In this document: positions 54,290-64,000 of the stretch, piece by piece
How the letters are laid out: every line of letters starts with the position of its first letter
Numbering within the stretch: the stretch's first letter is position 1
DNA from: Streptomyces puniciscabiei
GTDB taxonomy: Bacteria > Actinomycetota > Actinomycetes > Streptomycetales > Streptomycetaceae
Length of the DNA stretch: 64,000 nucleotides
NCBI RefSeq assembly: GCF_006715785.1
Contig: NZ_VFNX01000001.1
Coordinates: forward strand, 1,116,001-1,180,000
Direction of reading: 5' to 3'
Made by a program: the position numbers and the translations under genes
The notes under the pieces: generated by a model
What the model was told of the DNA's origin: nothing
Seen by the model: only the letters and a program-made list of their open reading frames with translations
Database searches by the model: none

Positions 54290-55758
54290 CTGCCCGCCTC
54301 CTCACTACACGCGGGCGAGCCGGCCAGCGGCTCGGCCACCAGGTCGACACCTTCCGTACCGACCACCTTCGCCTCGACCATACGTCCGACGCTCAGGCCG
54401 GCGCCGCTCGTGAGCAGGACCTGGCCGTCGGTCTCGGGCGCCTGGTGCGCGGCACGGCCGTACACGCCCTCTTCCTCGTCCACGGACTCGACCAGGACGC
54501 GCACCGTGTCGCCGACGCGCTCCTCGGCGCGCTGGGAGACGAGTTCCTCGGCCAGCCGGGACACCCGGGCCAGGCGGTCGGCGACGACGTCCTCGTCGAG
54601 CTTGTTGTCGTAGGTCGCCGCTTCCGTGCCCTCCTCGTCGGAGTAGCCGAAGACACCGATGGCGTCCAGGCGGGCGCCGTTCAGGAAGCGCTCCAGCTCG
54701 GCGAGGTCGGCCTCGCTCTCGCCGGGGAAGCCGACGATGAAGTTGGAGCGCACGCCGGCCTCGGGCGCCTTGGAGCGGATGGTGTCGAGCAGCTCCAGGA
54801 AGCGGTCGGTGTCGCCGAAGCGGCGCATGGCGCGCAGCACGCCGGGCGCGGAGTGCTGGAAGGACAGGTCGAAGTACGGGGCGACCTTCGGGGTGGAGGT
54901 CAGCACGTCGATCAGACCCGGGCGCATCTCGGCGGGCTGGAGGTAGCTGACCCGCACCCGCTCGATGCCGTCGACGTCGGCCAGCTCCGGCAGCAGGGAC
55001 TCCAGCAGGCGGATGTCGCCCAGGTCCTTGCCGTAGGAGGTGTTGTTCTCGGAGACCAGCATGATCTCCTTCACGCCCTGCTCGGCGAGCCACCGCGTCT
55101 CGTTGAGCACGTCGCTCGGGCGGCGGGAGATGAAGGAGCCCCGGAAGGACGGGATGGCGCAGAAGGAGCAGCGCCGGTCGCAGCCGGAGGCGAGCTTCAC
55201 GGAGGCGACCGGGGAGCCGTCGAGGCGGCGGCGCAGCGGCGCGCGGGGGCCGGAGGCGGGCGCGACGCCCTCCGGGAGGTCGGCCGGGGCGTGCCCGGGC
55301 AGGGCTACGGACGCGGCCGATTCCTGCCGCTCGGCCGGGGTGATCGGGAGCAGCTTGCGGCGGTCGCGCGGGGTGTGGGAGGCGTGGATGCCGCCGGACA
55401 GGATGGTCTGCAGGCGGTCGGAGATGTCCGCGTAGTCGTCGAAGCCGAGCACGCCGTCGGCCTCGGGCAGCGCCTCGGCCAGCTCCTTGCCGTACCGCTC
55501 GGCCATGCAGCCCACCGCCACGACGGCCTGGGTTCTGCCATGGTCCTTGAGGTCGTTGGCCTCCAGGAGGGCGTCGACGGAGTCCTTCTTGGCGGCCTCG
55601 ACGAAGCCACACGTGTTGACCACGGCGACGTCGGCGTCCGCGGCGTCCTCGACGAGCTGCCAGCCGTCCGCCTCCAAACGGCCTGCGAGCTCCTCCGAGT
55701 CCACCTCGTTACGGGCGCAGCCGAGTGTGACGAGTGCGACGGTACGGCGTTCAGGCAT
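54286..55758 (-). CDS. rimO: Ribosomal protein S12 methylthiotransferase
   Basis: 490-residue radical-SAM methylthiotransferase, paralogue of MiaB, modifying an Asp of ribosomal protein S12. N-terminal cysteines in [27 protein letters not shown] and [11 protein letters not shown]; radical-[11 protein letters not shown] near 190; SFISRRP and [15 protein letters not shown] are RimO-like; TRAM domain at the end. The NEVDSEE string after the first Cys distinguishes RimO from MiaB. The start at 55758 is preferred over longer forms. First gene of the rimO-pgsA-cinA operon. Confidence 0.95.
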   Translation of the reverse strand: MPERRTVALVTLGCARNEVDSEELAGRLEADGWQLVEDAADADVAVVNTCGFVEAAKKDSVDALLEANDLKDHGRTQAVVAVGCMAERYGKELAEALPEADGVLGFDDYADISDRLQTILSGGIHASHTPRDRRKLLPITPAERQESAASVALPGHAPADLPEGVAPASGPRAPLRRRLDGSPVASVKLASGCDRRCSFCAIPSFRGSFISRRPSDVLNETRWLAEQGVKEIMLVSENNTSYGKDLGDIRLLESLLPELADVDGIERVRVSYLQPAEMRPGLIDVLTSTPKVAPYFDLSFQHSAPGVLRAMRRFGDTDRFLELLDTIRSKAPEAGVRSNFIVGFPGESEADLAELERFLNGARLDAIGVFGYSDEEGTEAATYDNKLDEDVVADRLARVSRLAEELVSQRAEERVGDTVRVLVESVDEEEGVYGRAAHQAPETDGQVLLTSGAGLSVGRMVEAKVVGTEGVDLVAEPLAGSPACSEEAGR

Positions 55759-55796
55759 GGGCTCAAGAGTACTTCGTCTCACTGACAGCCCACGTC

Positions 55797-55828
55797 GACG
55801 GGGTTGGCCGATCTTGGCCAACCCCGTC
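55797..55828 (-). terminator. Terminator after the rodZ-like gene
   Basis: GACGGGGTTGGCC and its exact complement form a 13-bp stem around GATCTT, 26 bp past the end of the rodZ-like gene and 39 bp before the rimO start. Confidence 0.88.
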
Positions 55829-55853
55829 ACATCCGTTCCGCCGCGGGGACGGG

Positions 55854-56699
55854 CTACCCGGCGACGGGGTCGCCCTTGGTGTAGGTGAGGCGCTCCACCT
55901 GGCCCGGCTGGAAGTTGTCGTCGATCTTCTTGCCGTTGACGTACAGCTCGATGGCGCCGGCGTCGCCGAGGATCAGGTTGATCTTGGTGCTGTCCTGGAA
56001 GGTCCTGGACTGGCCCTTGTTCAGCAGCCCGTCGAAGAGCATCCGGCCGTTGTGGTCCTTGGCCGAGATCCAGCTGCGTCCGTTGGGGGCGCTGATCTGG
56101 ACGGTCACCTTGTCCTGGGGTGCGGCGGCGATGGCGCTGTCGGAGGGCGCGGGGCTCGGCGCGGCAGGCTTGTCCTTCTTCGGCGTGGGCGAGGCCGGCC
56201 TGCTCGCGGTGGGCGTCCCGCCGCCCTGGGCGACCTGCGACTTCGCGTCGTTCCCGGAACCGCCGCCCTTGACCGCGGTGAAGCCGACGAAGCCGATCAC
56301 CACGACGATCGCGGCGACCATGGCGGCGGTCCAGTTCGGCCCGCGCCGCTCGGGCCGGATCCGCTCGGCCTCGAACAGGGGGGCTGCCGGGGTGGGGGCG
56401 GGACGGCCGCCGTGCTCGGCGTCGTACTGGGCGATCAGGGGCGCGGGATCGAGGTGGACGGCCTTGGCCAGCGTGCGGATGTGGCCGCGGGCGTACACAT
56501 CGCCGCCGCAGGGCGCGAAGTCGTCCGCCTCGATGGCATGGATGATGGCGATACGGACACGAGTGGCAGTGCTGACGTCGTCCACGGTGAGCCCGGCCGC
56601 GATCCGCGCCTGCTGCAGGGCGCGGCCCACGGAGACACGGGCTTCCTGGGACTCGTCTTGGAACGGACGCTCGTCTTCAGGGGAGTTGCCGATGGACAC
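55854..56699 (-). CDS. RodZ-like helix-turn-helix membrane protein (DUF4115)
   Basis: 281 residues: an N-terminal HTH_25 domain ([20 protein letters not shown] ... [20 protein letters not shown]), one membrane helix near 125-147 ([17 protein letters not shown]), a Pro/Ser/Lys spacer and an extracellular DUF4115 beta domain ([20 protein letters not shown] ... LYVNGKKID). RodZ links cell-shape proteins to the membrane in other bacteria; in Streptomyces the role is unclear. The GTG at 56699 is preferred because AAAGGCG precedes it. Downstream of ftsK. Confidence 0.88.
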   Translation of the reverse strand: MSIGNSPEDERPFQDESQEARVSVGRALQQARIAAGLTVDDVSTATRVRIAIIHAIEADDFAPCGGDVYARGHIRTLAKAVHLDPAPLIAQYDAEHGGRPAPTPAAPLFEAERIRPERRGPNWTAAMVAAIVVVIGFVGFTAVKGGGSGNDAKSQVAQGGGTPTASRPASPTPKKDKPAAPSPAPSDSAIAAAPQDKVTVQISAPNGRSWISAKDHNGRMLFDGLLNKGQSRTFQDSTKINLILGDAGAIELYVNGKKIDDNFQPGQVERLTYTKGDPVAG

Positions 56700-56795
56700 G
56701 GGGGCGCCTTTCGAGCGTGTAGCCACCTGTGCTGGAAGCTCAGTCTAGGGGGGGTACGAAAGGGTGGGGCAACCGGGCGGTCGGACTTTGTGCAC

Positions 56796-56821
56796 CATAG
56801 GAATGGCCGGACATTCCTATG
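56796..56821. promoter_or_regulatory. 10-bp perfect inverted repeat upstream of the rodZ-like gene
   Basis: CATAGGAATG and CATTCCTATG, 6 bases apart, lie 97 bp before the rodZ-like start. It has no T tract, so an operator is more likely than a terminator. The AT-rich arms stand out in this GC-rich region. Confidence 0.45.
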
Positions 56822-56888
56822 ATTCGACAGGCAGGTACCCCATGGTGGGACGCCTATCTGTCCTTTCGCTCAACTGGACGTACGACGA

Positions 56889-56914
56889 AGGGAAACGGTT
56901 GCTCGCCGTTCCCT
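56889..56914 (-). terminator. Hairpin after ftsK
   Basis: AGGGAAACGG and CCGTTCCCT with one bulged base and a 7-base loop, 62 bp past the ftsK stop in its direction of transcription. Confidence 0.5.
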
Positions 56915-56975
56915 AACGGGTGGATCACGACGAAGCCGCCCGGCGTAACCGGCATCCGCCGAACGGCCCTTCGCC

Positions 56976-59720
56976 CTACTCCTCAGACTCCCCGCGAATC
57001 ATGGCGAGCACGCCGTCCAGCTCATCAGGCTTCACAAGAACGTCACGTGCCTTGGAGCCCTCGCTCGGGCCCACGACGCCCCGGGACTCCATGAGGTCCA
57101 TGAGCCGCCCGGCCTTGGCGAAGCCGACGCGCAGCTTGCGCTGGAGCATGGAGGTCGACCCGAACTGGGTGGAGACGACCAGCTCGGCCGCCTGGCACAG
57201 CAGGTCCAGGTCGTCGCCGATGTCCTCGTCGATCTCCTTCTTCTGCTTGGTGCCGACCGTGACGTCGTCCCGGAAGACCGGCGTCATCTGGTCCTTGCAG
57301 TGCTGGACGACGGCCGCGACCTCGGCCTCGGTCACGAAGGCGCCCTGCATGCGGGTCGGCTTGTTCGCCCCCATCGGCAGGAACAGGCCGTCGCCCTTGC
57401 CGATCAGCTTCTCGGCACCGGGCTGGTCGAGGATGACCCGGGAGTCGGCGAGCGAGGAGGTGGCGAAGGCCAGCCGGGAGGGCACGTTGGCCTTGATCAG
57501 ACCGGTGACCACGTCGACCGACGGGCGCTGGGTGGCGAGCACCAGATGGATGCCGGCCGCGCGCGCGAGCTGGGTGATGCGCACGATCGCGTCCTCGACG
57601 TCACGCGGGGCGACCATCATCAGGTCGGCCAGCTCGTCCACGATCACCAGCAGGTACGGGTAGGGCTGCAGCTCCCGCTCGCTGCCCTCCGGCGGCTTGA
57701 CCCTGCCCTCGCGGACGGCCCGGTTGAAGTCGTCGATGTGCCGGTAGCCGTAGGCCGCGAGGTCGTCGTAGCGCAGGTCCATCTCGCGCACGACCCACTG
57801 CAGCGCCTCGGCGGCCCGCTTGGGGTTGGTGATGATCGGCGTGATCAGGTGCGGGATGCCCTCGTAGGCGGTCAGCTCGACGCGCTTGGGGTCGACCAGG
57901 ATCATCCGGACGTCCTCCGGGGTCGCCCGCATCATGACCGAGGTGATCAGGCAGTTGATGCAGGACGACTTTCCGGAGCCGGTCGCACCGGCGACCAGCA
58001 TGTGCGGCATCTTCGCCAGCGAGTGCATCACGTACCCGCCCTCGACGTCCTTGCCGAAGGCGACCAGCATCGGGTCGTCGTCCTCGGCGGACTCCGCGAG
58101 GCGCAGCACGTCGCCGAGGTTGACCATCTCCCGGTCGGTGTTCGGGATCTCGATGCCGACCGCGGACTTGCCGGGGATCGGGCTGATGATCCGCACGTCC
58201 GGGCTGGCGACGGCGTAGGCGATGTTCTTGGTCAGCGCGGTGATCCGCTCGACCTTCACGGCGGGGCCGAGCTCGACCTCGTAGCGGGTGACCGTCGGGC
58301 CGCGGGTGAAGCCGGTGACGGCGGCGTCGACCTTGAACTCGGTGAACACCTGGGTGAGCGAGGCGACGACCGCGTCGTTCGCGGCACTGCGGGCCTTGCC
58401 GGGGCCGCCGCGCGTGAGCAGGTCCAGCGACGGCAGCGCGTAGGTGACGTCCCCGGAGAGCTGGAGCTGCTCCGCGCGCGGCGGCAGGTCGCGGGGCTCG
58501 TCGGGGGCCTTCTTGGTCAGGTCGGGGACGATCCCGGCCTGGAGCTTCTCCTGCTTGGGGCGCGCGGCCGGGACCGGCGTCGGAGCGGGCGCGGGGGCCG
58601 GCTCCGGGGTGGGCACCGGTGTGGTCTCCTCGCGGTCGCCGACACTGACGCCCTGGGTGAGGTCGGCGACCAGCGGGGAGGGCGGCATGCCGTGCAGCAC
58701 CGCGCCGTCCAGCGCCGCGGCGGCGGCCGCCGCGACGTCCACGGCGTCCATCCGGCGCTGCGGATCCGGCTGGGGCACCGCGGAGCGCCTGGGGCGGCCA
58801 CGGCGCTGCGAGAGGGCCTCCTCCTCGGCGCCGTCGGGGTCGTACGCCCGGGGGGCGGACGAGCGCTTTCGGGGGCGCGCGGGCAGCGCCTCGCGCCATT
58901 GGTCGTCGTAGCGCTCGTCGTCCTCGGTGAACTCCTCCGCCTCGTGGTCGTGCAGCACGCCCAGGCGTACGCCGAGCGCGCGCAGCCGCTGCGGGATGGC
59001 GTTGACCGGGGTGGCGGTCACCACGAGCAGCCCGAAGAGCGTCAGCAGCACCAGCAGGGGTACGGCGAGCACGTCGGTCATGCTGTACGTCAGCGGGGTG
59101 GCCGCCGCCCAGCCGATGAGGCCGCCGGCGTCCCTTATGGCCTGCATGCCGTCGCTGCGCGCGGGCGAGCCGCACGCGATGTGGACCTGGCCGAGCACGC
59201 CGATGACGAGCGCGGACAGGCCGATCACGATCCGTCCGTTGGCCTCCGGCTGCTCCGGGTGCCGGATGAACCGTACGGCGATCACCGCGAGCAGGATCGG
59301 CACCAGGAGGTCGAGCCGGCCGAACGCGCCGGTGACGAGGATCTCCACGAGGTCGCCGACGGGACCCTTCAGGTCGGCCCAGGTGCCGGCGGCGACGATC
59401 AGCGCGATGCCGAACAGCAGCAGCGCGATGCCGTCCTTGCGGTGGGCCGGATCGAGGTTCTTCGCACCCTGCCCTATGCCGCGGAAGACGGCGCCGACGG
59501 CGTGCGCGAGGCCCAGCCAGAGGGCGCGCACAAGCCGGTACACGCCCCCGGTGGGGCTGGGCGCCGGCTTCGGCGGCGCGGCCTTTCGGGCCGGGGCCTT
59601 CTTGGCGGGCGCCTTCTTGGCCGGGGCCTTCTTCGCTGCGGCCTTCCTCGCCGGAGCCTTCGAGGGAGCGGCCGCCTTCTTCGCGGGCTGCTTCTTGGCT
59701 GCGGAGGGACGTGAGGCCAT
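56976..59720 (-). CDS. ftsK: DNA translocase FtsK
   Basis: 914 residues. The N-terminal 50 residues are a Lys/Ala/Pro repeat (KKAPAKKAPAKKAPARKAA), histone H1-like. Four membrane helices (about 85-260) anchor it at the septum, followed by a Pro-rich linker and the motor: alpha/beta domain with VGIEIPNTDREMV, Walker A GATGSGKSS (about 579), Walker B LLVIVDELADLMM, and the C-terminal gamma winged helix (LLCQAAELVVSTQFGSTSML, RLMDLMESRGVVGPSEGSK). It pumps DNA out of closing sporulation septa. The ATG at 59720 has only a weak ribosome site. Confidence 0.97.
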   Translation of the reverse strand: MASRPSAAKKQPAKKAAAPSKAPARKAAAKKAPAKKAPAKKAPARKAAPPKPAPSPTGGVYRLVRALWLGLAHAVGAVFRGIGQGAKNLDPAHRKDGIALLLFGIALIVAAGTWADLKGPVGDLVEILVTGAFGRLDLLVPILLAVIAVRFIRHPEQPEANGRIVIGLSALVIGVLGQVHIACGSPARSDGMQAIRDAGGLIGWAAATPLTYSMTDVLAVPLLVLLTLFGLLVVTATPVNAIPQRLRALGVRLGVLHDHEAEEFTEDDERYDDQWREALPARPRKRSSAPRAYDPDGAEEEALSQRRGRPRRSAVPQPDPQRRMDAVDVAAAAAAALDGAVLHGMPPSPLVADLTQGVSVGDREETTPVPTPEPAPAPAPTPVPAARPKQEKLQAGIVPDLTKKAPDEPRDLPPRAEQLQLSGDVTYALPSLDLLTRGGPGKARSAANDAVVASLTQVFTEFKVDAAVTGFTRGPTVTRYEVELGPAVKVERITALTKNIAYAVASPDVRIISPIPGKSAVGIEIPNTDREMVNLGDVLRLAESAEDDDPMLVAFGKDVEGGYVMHSLAKMPHMLVAGATGSGKSSCINCLITSVMMRATPEDVRMILVDPKRVELTAYEGIPHLITPIITNPKRAAEALQWVVREMDLRYDDLAAYGYRHIDDFNRAVREGRVKPPEGSERELQPYPYLLVIVDELADLMMVAPRDVEDAIVRITQLARAAGIHLVLATQRPSVDVVTGLIKANVPSRLAFATSSLADSRVILDQPGAEKLIGKGDGLFLPMGANKPTRMQGAFVTEAEVAAVVQHCKDQMTPVFRDDVTVGTKQKKEIDEDIGDDLDLLCQAAELVVSTQFGSTSMLQRKLRVGFAKAGRLMDLMESRGVVGPSEGSKARDVLVKPDELDGVLAMIRGESEE

Positions 59721-59844
59721 GGGTGTGAGGTTACCGGGGGAGACGACAGCGGACACGTGTGCCCACAGCTTCACCCGTTCGTGTCGCCCTTGGCGCGGAC
59801 CGGAACTGACGCACGCTCATGGGCAACCGCCACCTGGGCGTACG

Positions 59845-60099
59845 TCAGTTCTGCGCGGGTACCGAGGAGCCGCCGGGGCCGGCGCCCGGCTCCAGGGCGT
59901 CGAGAGCGCGCCGCAACCCGGTGAGCTTGCGCTCCAGATGGGCCGCCGTGGCCACCGCGGCCGCGTCCGCGGAGTCGTCGTCCAGCTGCTTGGACAGGGC
60001 CTCGGCCTGCTCCTCCACGGCCGCGAGCCGCGCGGACAGCTCGGCGAGCAGCCCTGCGGACTCCTTGCCGCCGACCGCGCCCTTGCCGCCGCCCTCCAA
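59845..60099 (-). pseudogene. osaB: Amber-separated C-terminal coiled-coil part of OsaB
   Basis: The 84 codons following the osaB TAG stay in the same frame, have G/C in nearly all third positions and end at a TGA. They encode a Gly-rich link, then a heptad-like helix (SARLAAVEEQAEALSKQLDD, HLERKLTGLRRALDALEPG). This is most simply the original C-terminal part of the response regulator, which in OsaB carries a coiled coil instead of a DNA-binding domain. The first codon is TTG, not a supported start. Confidence 0.7.
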
Positions 60100-60525
60100 C
60101 TACAGCCGCAGCAGCGCCGCCTGCTCGCGCAGCTGGCAGTTCTTCATGTACAGCTCGACGAACACCGAGACCTTGGCGCGCAGCACCCACGGGTCGAAAG
60201 GCTTGGAGATGTAGTCGACCGCGCCCGCCGCATAGCCCCGGAAGGTGTGGTGCGGCCCGTGGTTGATCGCCGTGAGGAAGATGATCGGGATGTCCCGGGT
60301 CCGCTCGCGCCGCTTGATGTGCGCGGCGGTCTCGAACCCGTCCATGCCCGGCATCTGGACGTCCAGCAGAATGACCGCGAAATCGTCCGTGAGCAGTGCC
60401 TTGAGCGCTTCCTCCCCGGACGATGCCCGCACCAGCGTCTGATCGAGCGCCGAGAGGATCGCCTCCAGCGCCAGCAGATTCTCCGGCCGGTCATCGACCA
60501 GGAGGATCTTGGCCTTCTGCACCAT
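60100..60525 (-). CDS. osaB: Response regulator OsaB, truncated by TAG at codon 142
   Basis: 141 residues from the ATG at 60525 (GAGGAGGGCGGG upstream). Complete receiver domain: ILLVDDRPENLLALEAIL, phospho-acceptor in ILLDVQMPGMDGFETA (Asp about 54), FLTAINHG and ISKPFDPWVLRAKV. It ends ...REQAALLRL followed by TAG, and coding sequence goes on for 84 codons in frame. By synteny with ftsK and the poly-HAMP kinase this is OsaB, needed with OsaA for osmoadaptation in S. coelicolor. Loss of the coiled coil could affect function. It lies 299 bp downstream of osaA. Confidence 0.85.
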   Translation of the reverse strand: MVQKAKILLVDDRPENLLALEAILSALDQTLVRASSGEEALKALLTDDFAVILLDVQMPGMDGFETAAHIKRRERTRDIPIIFLTAINHGPHHTFRGYAAGAVDYISKPFDPWVLRAKVSVFVELYMKNCQLREQAALLRL

Positions 60526-60823
60526 GGCCCGCCCTCCTCGCCCCGGCGGTACACCGGGCGCCGCCCCAGGGGACGACTCCCTTTCGCCGCCCGTCCTTGT
60601 GCCGGTCATCGTAGCCGCACCCCGCCTGTCGCCACACCCTGTCACCGCGATGTCACTGTGCACATACCGGAAACGCGGCGGGAGCCGGGATGGTTCCCGG
60701 AATCCCGCATTCCCATATGCACGCAGGCCACCCTAAGCCGTACGTTCGCCATCACCTCAAGTGGGCAACTCCGGACCCACGCCAAGGGTTCCCGGGTGTT
60801 CACATCCCGGTGGCCGGATCTCG

Positions 60824-64000
<3,177 letters not shown>

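Noticed and set aside
60526..60823. Possible RNA gene or terminator between osaA and osaB
   Set aside because: Only a 6-bp CCGGGA/TCCCGG stem is visible; no T tract or conserved structure could be supported.

Overview
This window is chromosomal DNA of a Streptomyces-type actinomycete. The evidence is very high GC with G or C at almost every third codon position, many GTG starts, ATGA or GTGA start-stop overlaps, and a gene order that, from memory, runs parallel to the Streptomyces coelicolor core region SCO5800 down to SCO5748 (siderophore genes, hflX, rshA, dapF, miaA, miaB, gluRK/gluABCD, recA-recX, lhr, nei, dps, clgR, cinA, pgsA, rimO, ftsK, osaB-osaA). No database comparison was run, so all family names come from reading the translated sequence.

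Layout. 1-3.7 kb (minus): the start of an NIS siderophore operon, with a diaminobutyrate-type aminotransferase followed by an IucA/IucC synthetase that leaves the window. 4.1-5.4 kb (plus): an exported trypsin-like protease, then a bidirectional terminator. 5.5-18.1 kb (mostly minus): hflX, an M1 metallopeptidase, an RSH (ppGpp) protein, dapF, a repeat-rich membrane protein, miaA, an amber-interrupted small gene with an Rv0909-like antitoxin on the plus strand, a LigB-like protein and miaB. 18.5-25.4 kb is accessory: SRPBCC protein, Pcm, PP2C phosphatase, P450, DUF6204, MarR, a lipoprotein and MazG. 25.4-33.4 kb is the glutamate locus: a TAXI solute-binding protein, an IS481-family element inserted exactly at its stop codon, the two-component pair gluK/gluR and the divergent transporter gluABCD. 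33.5-36.4 kb: an FAD monooxygenase, then a leader-peptide-controlled cysteine dioxygenase/rhodanese pair. 36.4-40.2 kb: recX, recA with two DNA-damage promoter elements, an AI-2E exporter and DUF3046. 40.2-44.3 kb: a possibly frameshifted membrane protein between direct repeats, a toroid-fold protein and azlCD with an AraC regulator. 44.6-50.5 kb: lhr and nei, a DNA repair pair. 50.7-52.9 kb: SDR, a small membrane protein, dps and clgR. 53-64 kb (minus): rimO-pgsA-cinA operon, rodZ-like, ftsK, osaB and the poly-HAMP hybrid kinase osaA (cut by the window end).

How the parts work together. gluR-gluK probably senses glutamate and controls the divergent gluABCD importer; the TAXI protein may be an extra sensor. 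The leader peptide probably couples cysteine supply to cysteine breakdown. recA/recX, lhr and nei are DNA-repair functions. rimO-pgsA-cinA and clgR form a conserved housekeeping block.

The less ordinary content is between or inside genes: three intergenic minisatellites with unit lengths that are not multiples of three, one 15-bp repeat inside a coding sequence, an IS481-type element whose transposase takes its stop codon from the duplicated CTAG target, two genes interrupted by in-frame TAG codons with intact coding on both sides (one is osaB), and two apparently leaderless transcripts with operator-like palindromes.
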